Numbered from the stretch's first letter, positions 26,321-35,180 are shown. The stretch: DNA of 64,000 nt from Paraburkholderia panacisoli (GCF_008369935.1 NZ_VTUZ01000040.1:24795-88794); one strand, 5' to 3'. Notes: generated by a model not told the origin, from the sequence alone. Made by a program: numbers and translations.

Positions 26321-27220
26321 TCACGAACGCCTGCCGAGGACGGCCCGACCCACTCGCGACCCGTTGTCGCGGCCGAGTTGCGCCGAGATCCACGCGCCGC
26401 AATCCACCAGCGCATCCAGATCGACGCCGGTGCTGGCGCCGAGTCCGTGCAGCAGGTACACGACGTCCTCGGTCGCGACGTTGCCCGTCGCCCCCTTCGC
26501 ATACGGACAGCCGCCCAGCCCGGCGACTGAGCTGTCGAACACCCGGAGCCCGAAGTCGTACGACGCGTGAACGTTGGCTGCCGCCATCCCGTACGTATCG
26601 TGGTAGTGCCCGGCCAGCGCGCCGACGGGCACCCGCGCCGCGACCGCTTCGAGCATGGGCAGCACCGAGCCCGGCGTGCCGACGCCGATCGTGTCGCCGA
26701 GCGACACCTCGTAGCAGCCGAGCTCATGCAGGCGTGCCGCCACGTGCGCGACCTGCTGCGGTGCAATCGCGCCGTCATACGGACACGCGATCACGCACGA
26801 CACGTAGCCCCTGACCTTCACGCCCTGGCGTTTCGCGGCGTCGAGCACGGGCACGAAGCGCTCGATCGACTCGTCGATCGAGCAGTTGATGTTCTTCTGC
26901 GAGAACCCTTCCGATGCCGACGCGAACACGGCCACCTCGGTCGCGCCTTCGGCCACCGCGGCCTCGAAGCCCTTCAGGTTCGGCGTCAGCACCTGATAGT
27001 TCACACCGGGCCGGCGGCGCAATCCCCGCATCACGTCGGCCTGGTCCGCCATCTGCGGGACCCACTTCGGCGACACGAACGAGGTGACCTCGATATCGCG
27101 CAGGCCCGCCGCGGTCAGACGCTCGATCAGCTCCAGCTTGATCGCGGTCGATACGTTCTGCTTCTCGTTCTGCAGCCCGTCACGCGGACCGACTTCGACA
27201 ATGCGCACCTGTTCCATCAC
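26321..27220 (-). CDS. Hydroxymethylglutaryl-CoA lyase
   Basis: TIM-barrel lyase of 299 residues that splits HMG-CoA into acetoacetate and acetyl-CoA, the last step of leucine catabolism. Motifs are EVGPRDGLQNE at the N-terminus, FVSPKWVPQMAD, the metal-binding GHYHDTYGMA and the signature VAGLGGCPYAKGATGNVATED with the catalytic Cys in GGCPYA. AAGGAG precedes the first of two ATG codons. The next gene upstream is a carbonic anhydrase, as often in Burkholderia liu clusters. The isovaleryl-CoA dehydrogenase and methylcrotonyl-CoA carboxylase genes are not in the window. Confidence 0.95.
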   Translation of the reverse strand: MMEQVRIVEVGPRDGLQNEKQNVSTAIKLELIERLTAAGLRDIEVTSFVSPKWVPQMADQADVMRGLRRRPGVNYQVLTPNLKGFEAAVAEGATEVAVFASASEGFSQKNINCSIDESIERFVPVLDAAKRQGVKVRGYVSCVIACPYDGAIAPQQVAHVAARLHELGCYEVSLGDTIGVGTPGSVLPMLEAVAARVPVGALAGHYHDTYGMAAANVHASYDFGLRVFDSSVAGLGGCPYAKGATGNVATEDVVYLLHGLGASTGVDLDALVDCGAWISAQLGRDNGSRVGRAVLGRRS

Positions 27221-27298
27221 TCGACTCCTTCGAAATCCAGCAACCCGGCCGCGTCGGCGACCTGCGTGTCCCGTTCCCTGGTGCCTTGAGCAGAAGTT

Positions 27299-27940
27299 TC
27301 AGCTCAGGCTCTGCAGGGAAGCGCGATAGCGCTCGTCCCATGATTGCCCACCGCTGACGCTCACGCCGAGCCGCCGCAGCAGCCCGTCGGCGAGGCCGTA
27401 GACGAGCCCGTGCACTTCGACGCGCTGGCCGCGATACCACGCGCGCCGCAGGATCGTCGTGCGGCACACGTTCGCGACCTGCTCGATGACGTTCAGCTCG
27501 ACCAGCCGCCGGCTGCGCTCCGCGTCGTCGCAGCCGTCGAGCCGCGCGTCGTGCCGGTTCGCGATGTCCTCGATGTGACGCAGCCAGTTGTCGGCCAGTC
27601 CGGTCGAGCGGTGCTCGGCGACCGCCTGCACACCGCCGCAGCCGTAGTGGCCGACGACCATCACGTGCTCGACCTTCAGCGTCTCGACCGCGTACTGCAG
27701 CACCGACAGGCAGTTGAGGTCCGAATGCACGACGACGTTGGCGATGTTCCTGTGCACGAATACCTCGCCGGGTGCCAGCCCGAGAATCTCGTTTGCGGGT
27801 ACGCGGCTGTCGGAGCAGCCGATCCACAGGTAGCGCGGCGATTGCTGCGCCGCAAGCCGGGTGAAGAAGTCCGCATCATCGGCGACGCGCTGATTCGCCC
27901 ATGCGCGGTTGTTCGCGAATAACGTGTCAAGAGAGCACAT
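27299..27940 (-). CDS. Beta-class carbonic anhydrase
   Basis: Zinc enzyme of 213 residues interconverting CO2 and bicarbonate. Zinc ligands are Cys42 (GCSDSRVP, with Asp44-Arg46 dyad), His98 and Cys101 (GHYGCGGV). ARG-rich loop NVVVHSDLN is present. Start 27940 (MCSLDTLF, GAGG upstream) fits the family; an upstream in-frame ATG at 28012 would add a basic, unconserved extension. It would supply bicarbonate to biotin-dependent carboxylases, matching the bioB and HMG-CoA lyase context. Six 49-bp tandem repeats lie 127-420 bases before the start. Confidence 0.93.
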   Translation of the reverse strand: MCSLDTLFANNRAWANQRVADDADFFTRLAAQQSPRYLWIGCSDSRVPANEILGLAPGEVFVHRNIANVVVHSDLNCLSVLQYAVETLKVEHVMVVGHYGCGGVQAVAEHRSTGLADNWLRHIEDIANRHDARLDGCDDAERSRRLVELNVIEQVANVCRTTILRRAWYRGQRVEVHGLVYGLADGLLRRLGVSVSGGQSWDERYRASLQSLS

Positions 27941-28066
27941 CGCCGCCTCGCACCGTTTGCGGGTATCGCTCGCGCCCGACCGGCTTGCGCCGGATTTCGC
28001 CCGTGCCTGCACCGGGATCGAACGCGAGGCCGGATAGCTGAACCATGAAAGTCTCCTGTCGACCAG

Positions 28067-28360
28067 AGTTGACGCTTTAGCGTCTTACTCTGGTCCCATT
28101 CAAGATGGTTGCCGTAGTTGACGCTTTAGCGTCTTACTCTGGTCCCATGCAAGATGGTTGCCGTAGTTGACGCTTTAGCGTCTTACTCTGGTCCCATGCA
28201 AGATGGTCGCCGTAGTTGACGCTTTAGCGTCTTACTCTGGTCCCATTCAAGATGGTTGCCGTAGTTGACGCTTTAGCGCCTTACTCTGGTCCCATTCAAG
28301 ATGGTCGCCGTAGTTGACGCTTTAGCGTCTTACTCTGGTCCCATGCAAGATGGTTGCTGT
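28067..28360. repeat. Six tandem copies of a 49-bp repeat
   Basis: Units start at 28067, 28116, 28165, 28214, 28263 and 28312 without spacers, and differ at only a few positions (CATTC/CATGC, GGTTG/GGTCG, one GCGTC to GCGCC). Each unit opens AGTTGACGCTTTAGCGTC, which holds the palindrome GACGCT-TT-AGCGTC. Being 49 bp, the unit cannot encode a repeated peptide in one frame. The array lies between carbonic anhydrase and the acyl-CoA synthetase. Confidence 0.95.
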
Positions 28361-28441
28361 CGATGAAGATTGACACGCTTGACGCACGCCGCGCGCCCAA
28401 AAATCAGACGCCGACGGGACACAACGCGCCGGCGACCGCCA

Positions 28442-30169
28442 TCAGTTCGGGCGGTCCTGCACGAGCTTGAGCTCCTCTATCATCCGCTCGCGCATCGCGA
28501 ACTTCTGGGCCTTGCCGGTGACCGTCATCGGCATCTCGTCGACGAAGCGGATGTAGCGCGGAATCTTGTAATGCGCGATCTGACCGCGGCAGAAGTCGCG
28601 GATCTCGTCATCGGTGGCCTGCTCGCCCGCCCTCAGGATGATCCAGGCGCAGATCTCCTCGCCGTACTTCGAATCGGGCACGCCGAACACCTGCACTGCC
28701 TGCACCTTCGGATGGCGGAACAGGAACTCCTCGATCTCCCGCGGGTACACGTTCTCGCCGCCGCGGATCAGCATGTCCTTCACCCGGCCGACGATGTTGC
28801 AGTAGCCGTCAGCGTCGAGCGTCGCGAGGTCGCCGGTGCGCATCCAGGCGTCGCGCACGGCTTCCTGCGTGCGCTTTTCGTCGCCCCAGTAGCCGAGCAT
28901 CACCGAATAGCCCCGGGTGCAAAGCTCGCCGGTCTCACCGATCGGCACCACGCTGCCGTCGACATCGACGATCTTGACCTCGAGGTGCGGCTGCACACGG
29001 CCGACCGTCGCCACACGCCGGTCGAGCGGGTCGTCGGTGCTGCTCTGAAACGACACCGGCGAGGTCTCGGTCATCCCGTACGCGATCGTCACCTCGCGCA
29101 TGTTCATTTGCGACACGACGCGCTTCATCGTCTCGATCGGGCACGGCGCGCCGGCCATGATGCCGGTGCGCAACGTCGACAGGTCGTACTGCGCGAATTC
29201 GGGCACGTCGAGCTCGGTGATGAACATCGTCGGCACACCGTGCAACGCGGTGCACTTCTCGTCCGACACCGCCGCGAGCGTCGCCGACGGGTCGAACACC
29301 TCGCCGGGGAACACCATCTTCGCGCCGGTCGACACGCAGGCCAGCACCGACATCACCATGCCAAAGCAGTGATAGAGCGGCACCGGAATGCACAGTGCGT
29401 CCCGCTCGTCCAGGCGCATCGCCTGCGCGACGAAGCGCGCGTTGTTGACGACGTTGTGATGCGTCAGCGTCGCGCCCTTCGGATTGCCGGTCGTGCCGCT
29501 GGTGAACTGGATGTTGATCGGATCGTGGCAGCCGAGCGACGCCGTGATGTCGTCGAGCGATTGCCGATCCAGCATCGACGCACCGCGGGACACCACCTCG
29601 TCGTAGCCGAGCATGCCGGGCGTGCGCTCTTCGCCCATCCGGATCACGCACTCAAGCGCAGGGAGACGCGCCGCCGCCAGCTTGCCGGGTTCGCTCGCGG
29701 CCAGCTCCGGGGCCAGCGTCTGCAGCATCTCCAGATACTGCGACGTGCGCAGCCGTTCGGCAGAGACGATCGCGCGGCAGCCCGACGCGTTGAGCGCGTA
29801 TTCCAGTTCCTGCAAGCGATAGGCCGGATTGATATTGACCAGGATCACGCCGATGCGGGCGGTCGCGAACTGCGTGACGAGCCACTCGACGCGATTCGGC
29901 GACCAGATGCCGAGCCGGTCGCCCCGCCGCAGGCCGAGCGACGCGAACCCCGCGGCCAGCCGATCGACTTCCGCGCTGAACTCGGCCCAGCTCCAGCGCA
30001 CGTTCTGTTCGCGGAACACGACCGCGGGCCGATCGGCGAAGCGGGACACGGTATCGGCCAGCAGCGCGGCGATGGTGGCGCTCGACAACGGCGATTGCGT
30101 CGATCCCCGCACGTGCGACAGGTTGTCTCGCGGCGCGCTACCCGGCGGCGAGCCGGTTGGTTGGCTCAT
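28442..30169 (-). CDS. AMP-binding acyl-CoA synthetase (copy 2)
   Basis: ANL-superfamily ligase of 575 residues, paralogue of the one at 12300. It has QFTSGTTGNPKGATLTHHN, YGMTETSPVSFQS, MRTGDLATLDADGYCN and the catalytic Lys in MTVTGKAQKF. Order and spacing of motifs are identical to copy 1; most differences lie in the first 40 residues and in surface stretches. Start 30169 has GGAG upstream. The link to HMG-CoA lyase and carbonic anhydrase suggests activation of a branched or medium-chain acid. Codon use is more GC-rich than that of copy 1. Confidence 0.92.
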   Translation of the reverse strand: MSQPTGSPPGSAPRDNLSHVRGSTQSPLSSATIAALLADTVSRFADRPAVVFREQNVRWSWAEFSAEVDRLAAGFASLGLRRGDRLGIWSPNRVEWLVTQFATARIGVILVNINPAYRLQELEYALNASGCRAIVSAERLRTSQYLEMLQTLAPELAASEPGKLAAARLPALECVIRMGEERTPGMLGYDEVVSRGASMLDRQSLDDITASLGCHDPINIQFTSGTTGNPKGATLTHHNVVNNARFVAQAMRLDERDALCIPVPLYHCFGMVMSVLACVSTGAKMVFPGEVFDPSATLAAVSDEKCTALHGVPTMFITELDVPEFAQYDLSTLRTGIMAGAPCPIETMKRVVSQMNMREVTIAYGMTETSPVSFQSSTDDPLDRRVATVGRVQPHLEVKIVDVDGSVVPIGETGELCTRGYSVMLGYWGDEKRTQEAVRDAWMRTGDLATLDADGYCNIVGRVKDMLIRGGENVYPREIEEFLFRHPKVQAVQVFGVPDSKYGEEICAWIILRAGEQATDDEIRDFCRGQIAHYKIPRYIRFVDEMPMTVTGKAQKFAMRERMIEELKLVQDRPN

Positions 30170-30295
30170 GGCTAGTCTCCTCATGTCACTTCGATATACG
30201 TGCAATTCACCGGTATCAGCTTAGGCGAGTGCGGCGCGCATGTTCTGCCGTTGTGGTAGCCTATCGTGCCAACTTGCGCCAGCCCCGACAGCGCC

Positions 30296-31342
30296 ATGCC
30301 CGCCACCTCTTCCCGACGCGCGCCGCGCATCGATCGCGCCGCGACCCCAATGGCATTCGTGAATGCCGTGCTGCTCGGCTACGAGAAATACGGCGCCGAT
30401 CCGTCGGACGCGCTGCGCGAGGCACAAATTGCGCCAGCGCTGCTGAGCGAACCTGGCGCCCGCGTGACAGCGGCGCAATTCGAAGCGCTGTGCCGCGTCG
30501 CGATGCAGCAACTCGACGACGAAGCGCTGGGCTGGTTCTCGCGCCGACTGCCCTGGGGCAGCTACGGCCTGCTGGCTCGCGCATCGCTGACTTCGCCGAA
30601 CCTTGGCGTCGCGCTGAAACGCTGGTGCCGGCACCATCGGCTGCTCACCGACGACATCCTGCCGACCCTGACAGTCGCAGACGGCATCGCCACCCTCTCG
30701 ATCGAAGAAAGACGGCAGTTCGGCGCGCTGCGCGAGTTCTGCCTCGTTACGGTGCTGCGCTACGTGCACGGGTACGCGTGCTGGCTGATTGACTCCCGCA
30801 TTCCGCTGATCGAAACGGATTTCCCGTTCGAGCGGCCGCCGCACAGCACCGTCCATTCGCTGATCTTCCCGGGGTCGGTGCACTTCGGCCGGGACCGCGC
30901 ATGCATGCGCTTCGCCGCCCAGTACCTTGCGTTGCCGCCCCGTCGCGACGAACGTGCGCTGCGCACGATGCTGCAGCACGCGCTGCCGCTCACCGTGTTG
31001 CAGTACCGGCGCGATAGGCTGTTGGCCAGCCGTGCGCGTGCGCTGATGATTGCCCGGCCGAGCGAGCCGCACACCGCTGCGGCGCTGGCCGACGCGCTGA
31101 ACGTGTCGGTGCGCACGCTTCATCGTCAACTGGAAGAAGAAGGGACGACGCTGCAGACGCTGAAGGATGCGGTGCGACGCGAGCGGGCGATTGAGCAGCT
31201 ATGCCGCACCACGCATTCGATCAAGCAGATTGCGCTGTCGATTGGCTTCACAAGCGAAAAGACGTTTGCGCGCGCTTTCCGGCAGTGGACTGGCGAGTCG
31301 CCGAGCGAATATCGGCAGAAATCGAGTGCCTCGACACGGTGA
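30296..31342 (+). CDS. AraC family transcriptional regulator
   Basis: AraC/XylS regulator of about 348 residues with an N-terminal arabinose-binding-like (OruR/ArgR-type) sensor domain (about 20-215) and two C-terminal helix-turn-helix motifs (about 245-340): AAALADALNVSVRTLHRQLEEEG and IKQIALSIGFTSEKTFARAFRQWTGESPSEYR. Divergent from the acyl-CoA synthetase with 126 bases between, so it probably controls the synthetase/carbonic anhydrase/lyase genes. Start 30296 (MPATSS) is preferred; an ATG at 30266 would add ten residues. Confidence 0.9.
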   Translation: MPATSSRRAPRIDRAATPMAFVNAVLLGYEKYGADPSDALREAQIAPALLSEPGARVTAAQFEALCRVAMQQLDDEALGWFSRRLPWGSYGLLARASLTSPNLGVALKRWCRHHRLLTDDILPTLTVADGIATLSIEERRQFGALREFCLVTVLRYVHGYACWLIDSRIPLIETDFPFERPPHSTVHSLIFPGSVHFGRDRACMRFAAQYLALPPRRDERALRTMLQHALPLTVLQYRRDRLLASRARALMIARPSEPHTAAALADALNVSVRTLHRQLEEEGTTLQTLKDAVRRERAIEQLCRTTHSIKQIALSIGFTSEKTFARAFRQWTGESPSEYRQKSSASTR

Positions 31343-31840
31343 AGCAGGTTACGGCCGCGCTCCTCGCCGCGTTGACGAGGGTTTGTCGCGATAAGGAGGG
31401 TTGGGCGAAGCCAGCGTGCGCGTTCGCAGGAGCGGGACTCGCCTTGGCGACCATCCAGCCCCGCAAGTGATGTGCTTCGCTCTCGCCGGACGGCTGCAAT
31501 TCGAGGGGAACCCAAGAATATGGCGGATGCCCGTTGCGCCTGCACGAGTTTGAGAAAGCATTCCCATCCACCGCTGCGCCGTCAAGGTGGCGATCCGAAA
31601 CGTCCGCCGCAATGAAGTTGGAGTCAAAATAAAAACTCGCTCCTTCAAGCGCCGCGCCCGAAAGATTTGCTTCAACTTCGGGCGTGAACGGCTGCCTGAC
31701 CGCGCCCCAATTTTGACCTGCGTGGTTTCTTGCAGATCCGGCTGACGCGATTTGGGCAAAGGCGGAATAGAAACTGATTTCGGGTGTTCGCCTCGATGTA
31801 ACAGTTCCCTTTTTCCTTGCCATTGCATTAGGAGTGCGAA
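31343..31840. other. No recognisable gene
   Basis: About 500 bases after the AraC gene. A long open frame exists on the minus strand (to 31823), but its residues match no family I know and it overlaps the AraC end. The last 30 bases hold the leader of the DUF4148 gene. Confidence 0.4.
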
Positions 31841-32200
31841 ATGAATAAGCGGTTTGTACTGGGCCTTTCCATGATCGTCCTTGCCTCGGCCGGCATTGTC
31901 ACCAACGCGTCCGCCGGGGAGAAGACCCGCGCGGAGGTCCGCCAGGAGCTGATCCAGGCAGAAAATAACGGCCTGCGTTTCGTGACAGACACGTCGTATC
32001 CCGACGTCAATCCGATCTTTGCGCAACAGGTCGCCCAACTCAAGCAGCAGCAGCAAGGCGGTACGGGTGCCGACACGTCAGGTTCGAGCGCCGCCGGCCA
32101 CCGGGAAGCGGCCGGTAACACCCGCATCGCCCAAGGCCGGACGACCACGCCGGCCTGCGTTGGTCCGGTGAGCTTCTGCACGCCGTACTTCGGCAGCTAA
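31841..32200 (+). CDS. DUF4148 family secreted protein (copy 1)
   Basis: Small exported protein of 119 residues. A signal peptide (to TNASAG, about residue 25) is followed by the DUF4148 core: KTRAEVRQELIQAENNGLRF and YPDVNPIF. A low-complexity Gln/Gly/Ser stretch comes next, then the C-terminal CVGPVSFCTPYFGS with two Cys six residues apart that may form a disulfide. DUF4148 proteins are abundant in Burkholderiaceae periplasm; function unknown. A second copy follows 65 bases downstream. Confidence 0.88.
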   Translation: MNKRFVLGLSMIVLASAGIVTNASAGEKTRAEVRQELIQAENNGLRFVTDTSYPDVNPIFAQQVAQLKQQQQGGTGADTSGSSAAGHREAAGNTRIAQGRTTTPACVGPVSFCTPYFGS

Positions 32201-32265
32201 CGCACCAGACCCATCACAGATGCCCGGCTCTCGGGAACCACCGTACGTATTGAAGGAGATTGATC

Positions 32266-32619
32266 ATGAAGACGCTCGTTTGCCTCACCCTCGCCATTAG
32301 CGCCCTCGCCAGCCCCGCCCTGAGTTTCGCGCAAAGCTCCCCGACCCAGCTGACGCGTGCCGAGGTACGCGCCGACCTCGTCCGCGTCGAACAGGCTGGC
32401 TACAGCCCGTCCCATAGCGCCGATGCAGACTACCCCGCCAATATTCAGGCAGCTGAAGCGAAGATTGCCGCACAGGACGGCAGTCATCTTGCAAACGAAG
32501 CGGTGGGCGGCGTAGCCCAGCACGGCGCATCCGACGCTGGTGCCCCAACACATGCGAAGGCGGCGACTTCCTCCTGCGTCGGTCCGGTCAGCTTCTGCGA
32601 CGTTTTCTTCGGCAGCTAA
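32266..32619 (+). CDS. DUF4148 family secreted protein (copy 2)
   Basis: Exported protein of 117 residues, signal peptide to LSFAQS. It has the same core (LTRAEVRADLVRVEQAGYSP and DADYPANIQAAEAKIA) and the same ending CVGPVSFCDVFFGS as copy 1. The middle is Ala/His-rich and differs. The start at 32266 has GGAG seven bases upstream; the ATG at 32260 is too close to it. Probably cotranscribed with copy 1. Function unknown. Confidence 0.88.
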   Translation: MKTLVCLTLAISALASPALSFAQSSPTQLTRAEVRADLVRVEQAGYSPSHSADADYPANIQAAEAKIAAQDGSHLANEAVGGVAQHGASDAGAPTHAKAATSSCVGPVSFCDVFFGS

Positions 32620-33044
32620 TGCCGCCGCGCGGCCACCGAAACGACATCCGCCGCGCGTCACTGCAAAACATGAACAGAACGCTCATCGCATCGTTACTGG
32701 TGGTGGCCCATGTTTGACATAGGCTGTGAACGTCGACAAAGCCCGCACGCCGACATCTCGATCTGGCCTCGGCTTGCTGCGGGTACGTCGTGGACGAACG
32801 AAGGTACAACTTCATCCAGTGTTCGCTGGCCCCACCGTTCGTCGGGCTGGAGCTAAACGTTAGACGATGGGTCGCTCGGGGGCCTACGGTGAGCGTTTGC
32901 AGTCGGGAGGGTGAACGGCCGTTTTTCGGAGAAGCTCACTGAAGGGCTGCAATGGGTCCGGTTATCGCCCCGGTGATCGACGCAGACCGGCGCTCCCTTC
33001 ACGTGCACAGCCACTGGCAAAATCGCTACCAGTTTCACTGATCC
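32620..33044. other. Non-coding stretch, possible small RNA
   Basis: No frame resembles a known protein. It ends at a plus-strand intrinsic terminator (33045-33067) that has no annotated gene close upstream, so an untranslated RNA or a long 3' end of the DUF4148 transcript is possible. Confidence 0.3.
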
Positions 33045-33067
33045 GCCCCGCTTCGCGCGGGGCTTTT
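33045..33067 (+). terminator. Intrinsic terminator
   Basis: GCCCCGC-TTCGC-GCGGGGC followed by TTTTCG: a 7-bp GC stem with a T-run on the plus strand. It also separates the region from the small membrane protein gene read from the other side. Confidence 0.75.
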
Positions 33068-33077
33068 CGTTCCTGCG

Positions 33078-33236
33078 TCACGGCCTGCGGTGTAACCAGT
33101 CGCGCATAGGGTGCGTATCCAGCCATCGGAATTGCCGATTCCTGTGATGTTCGCGTCTGTAGTGCTCCGCAACCAGGATTGCCGCCACGATCAGGACGAT
33201 CACCCCAAGCAGCATCCCCGAAATGGACTCGACCAT
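33078..33236 (-). CDS. Small single-pass membrane protein
   Basis: A 52-residue protein beginning MVESISGMLLGVIVLIVAAI, one hydrophobic segment (about residues 7-24), then a basic tail rich in His and Arg (YRREHHRNRQF). AAGGAG stands eight bases before ATG 33236, which supports real translation. No family recognised. It faces the plus-strand terminator at 33045. Confidence 0.55.
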   Translation of the reverse strand: MVESISGMLLGVIVLIVAAILVAEHYRREHHRNRQFRWLDTHPMRDWLHRRP

Positions 33237-33482
33237 GGCCGTCTCCTTGCTTGTCGCGATCATGCTTATATCTTAGGTGATGGCAAGGAGCGTGAACGAC
33301 GAATATCTGGCGCGGCTGACGGGGGTACGAACGCTCGTCAACTGCCAATACGGCTCGCGAGACCGTTACCTGAGAACTACCGGCATCTATCCCAATATTT
33401 GGCATATCGCGAAAACTGGCCTACAGTATTTATCAGACGTAAAGCAATCGGTCGCAGGCCAAAAGCAGATATGGGGGCGCAC

Positions 33483-33770
33483 ATGGGAACGTTCCTTGAT
33501 CAGAGCATCGCGCATATTGCACGCGTGATGATGCCGTCATTGATAGGAGACCTCGGCAGGCCAATCCTGCCGCCTCAATACTGGCGCGGACGGCTCCACG
33601 AGCTTCTGGATGCGACTCACCTGACGCGCGCCCAACTCTGCGCGGTGGATTGTCTGCTGCTTCAACTGGACGACTTCGAAGCCAAGGGCCGACCGACGCC
33701 AAGGGGAAGCACTTGTCCGTGTCGCTCGAAATCTCGACAACATCGAACGCCGCACCAGAACATTTCTTGA
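33483..33770 (+). CDS. Conserved-looking small hypothetical protein
   Basis: A 95-residue protein starting MGTFLDQSIAHIARVMMPSL, with GRPILPPQYWRGRLHELLDATHLTRAQLCAVDCLLLQLDDFEA. The composition is that of a folded helical protein, and I have an impression of similar short proteins in Burkholderia genomes, without a function. An in-frame ATG lies 12-15 bases upstream. The last 25 residues are basic and look unnatural, so a frameshift near 33690 is possible. Confidence 0.5.
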   Translation: MGTFLDQSIAHIARVMMPSLIGDLGRPILPPQYWRGRLHELLDATHLTRAQLCAVDCLLLQLDDFEAKGRPTPRGSTCPCRSKSRQHRTPHQNIS

Positions 33771-34420
33771 TCCAGGCCTTGGGGATTCTTTCCGGCGTTC
33801 GCATAAAAAGAAGCCGCAGGACTTGCCTACGGCTACTTAACACACAAAACGCGGGGTACGTCCGCGGAAACGAAAGCCTACAGTTCAGATATGCCGGCAA
33901 CAAGCGAAATGGCCATGATTTGCATCTCTTTGCCACATTCGCAACACGGCTCGTCCTTCAGCTAATTTCCACTGTCGCTACTCGCAACGTTAATACGGGG
34001 GCGACCGCACGCGGAGCAGAGTCGCCCTCGACTGCGTGTGAATGGCTCGTCGGACGCGGGACGTCCGGGCGTAACGAAGGCCGACTGGACAGCGAGGTAC
34101 AGCCATCCCTGATGCATTGATCCGGGTGCGTCGGAAGGATGCCGAATGTAGTGGTCACGGAGCACCGCCCATTGTGCGCGCAGCACCTTTGCGCGCCAAG
34201 GCATCGACGGCGCCATCTCGCTAGTTCGTTTCCTCCAATCGAAGCTTGCATACGAAGTCGAATCAGTATGTGAAGCAAATGCGGGAAGTGAATCCAGCAA
34301 TCGCAACTCTTGCATGCAATCGTCGGTGATGAGTCGACTACGGTCTCTCGTCGCTCTTGTGCGTGAGGTATATATCCCGGCGAGCACGATCACGGGTCAA
34401 GGTGATCGCGTCGCCGATAG
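33771..34420. other. No recognisable gene
   Basis: 650 bases with only unconvincing frames. A hairpin, AGCCGCAGG-acttg-CCTACGGCT (33812-33834), is flanked by A-rich sequence on its left and could terminate a minus-strand transcript. A short minus-strand string with CxxC (EPCCECGKEMQI, near 33930) may be a remnant of a zinc-ribbon protein. Confidence 0.35.
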
Positions 34421-34632
34421 TTCAACTACAAGGACTTCCGTATCGACGCGTCGCCTCTTGATGAAGGCGGCCATTACTACGCCCGTGCAAAATTTACCGG
34501 CGCGCCTTGGTGGGCGGCGACACCATCGAGGTCAAATGGTCGGGAGATCTCGGCGACGACCCCTCCGACGCAGCCGCTATCGAGGCGGCGCAGCGCTGGG
34601 CGATCCAGTGGTGCGACGAGAACTCGGCATAG
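34421..34632 (+). pseudogene. Frameshifted small hypothetical gene
   Basis: The first frame reads FNYKDFRIDASPLDEGGHYYA to KFTGAP (34421-34505). After a one-base shift near 34505-34512 the next frame reads LVGGDTIEVKWSGDLGDD, then SDAAAIEAAQRWAIQWCDE to the stop at 34632. Together they make one short acidic protein. The expected start codon reads TAG in place of ATG just before FNYKDF. So the gene has lost both start and frame. No function known. Confidence 0.6.
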
Positions 34633-34712
34633 GCCAAGCGATTTGACTCCTCGAATCAGCTCATTGGAAACAGTCATGCAGCCTTGCAATGCCCGTCGCG
34701 CATTGGAAGCGC

Positions 34713-35180
34713 TTAATAGGCGCCACCGGTATCGATCGTCAGGTAGAGCATGTCATGCTCGAGCATGCTGATGAAATGTTCGTCCTCCACGATCAGTTCC
34801 TCGAGGACGTCACTATTGGATAGCACGCCGATAACCTCTCCGGAATCGATGACCGGCAGATGCCGGATCCGCCGCGTATGCATTAACGCCAGGCACTGTT
34901 CACAGGTGTGCTCGGGCGTGACGTAAAGCACCTGGGTAGTCATGATCTCGTCAACCTTCGTCTCGGCGGCGCTGCGGCCGACCAGTTCGACCTTGCGGGC
35001 GTAGTCGCGCTGGGACAGGATGCCGACAAGATCGCTGCTGTGCAACACCAGCACGGTGGTGACATCCTGGTCGGCCATCAAACGCAGCGCCGTTAGCACT
35101 GAGTCAGCGGGGCCGACCGAGATCACTTCCCGAGGGTTTTCAGCCAGAATTTGCCGAGCCGTCTTTCTCTCCTTTTTCAT
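34713..35180 (-). CDS. CBS-domain protein
   Basis: A 155-residue protein of two CBS domains (about 10-70 and 78-140). They contain the typical VISVGPADSVLTALRLMADQDVTTVLVL, LVGILSQRDYARKV and EHTCEQCLALMHTRRIRHLPV, VIGVLSNSDVL. Such pairs bind adenine nucleotides and act as energy or redox sensors; stand-alone ones of this type are common in Burkholderia. GGAG precedes start 35180. No partner enzyme is adjacent. Confidence 0.9.
   Translation of the reverse strand: MKKERKTARQILAENPREVISVGPADSVLTALRLMADQDVTTVLVLHSSDLVGILSQRDYARKVELVGRSAAETKVDEIMTTQVLYVTPEHTCEQCLALMHTRRIRHLPVIDSGEVIGVLSNSDVLEELIVEDEHFISMLEHDMLYLTIDTGGAY

Noticed and set aside
28067..28360. CRISPR-like array
   Set aside because: The whole 49-bp unit repeats; there are no variable spacers, and no cas genes are nearby.
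28067..28360. Integron attC array
   Set aside because: No integrase or cassettes, units are direct copies without gene inserts, and the attC core sequences are not present.
28370..30175. Plus-strand open frame of 601 codons
   Set aside because: Exact antisense of the acyl-CoA synthetase.
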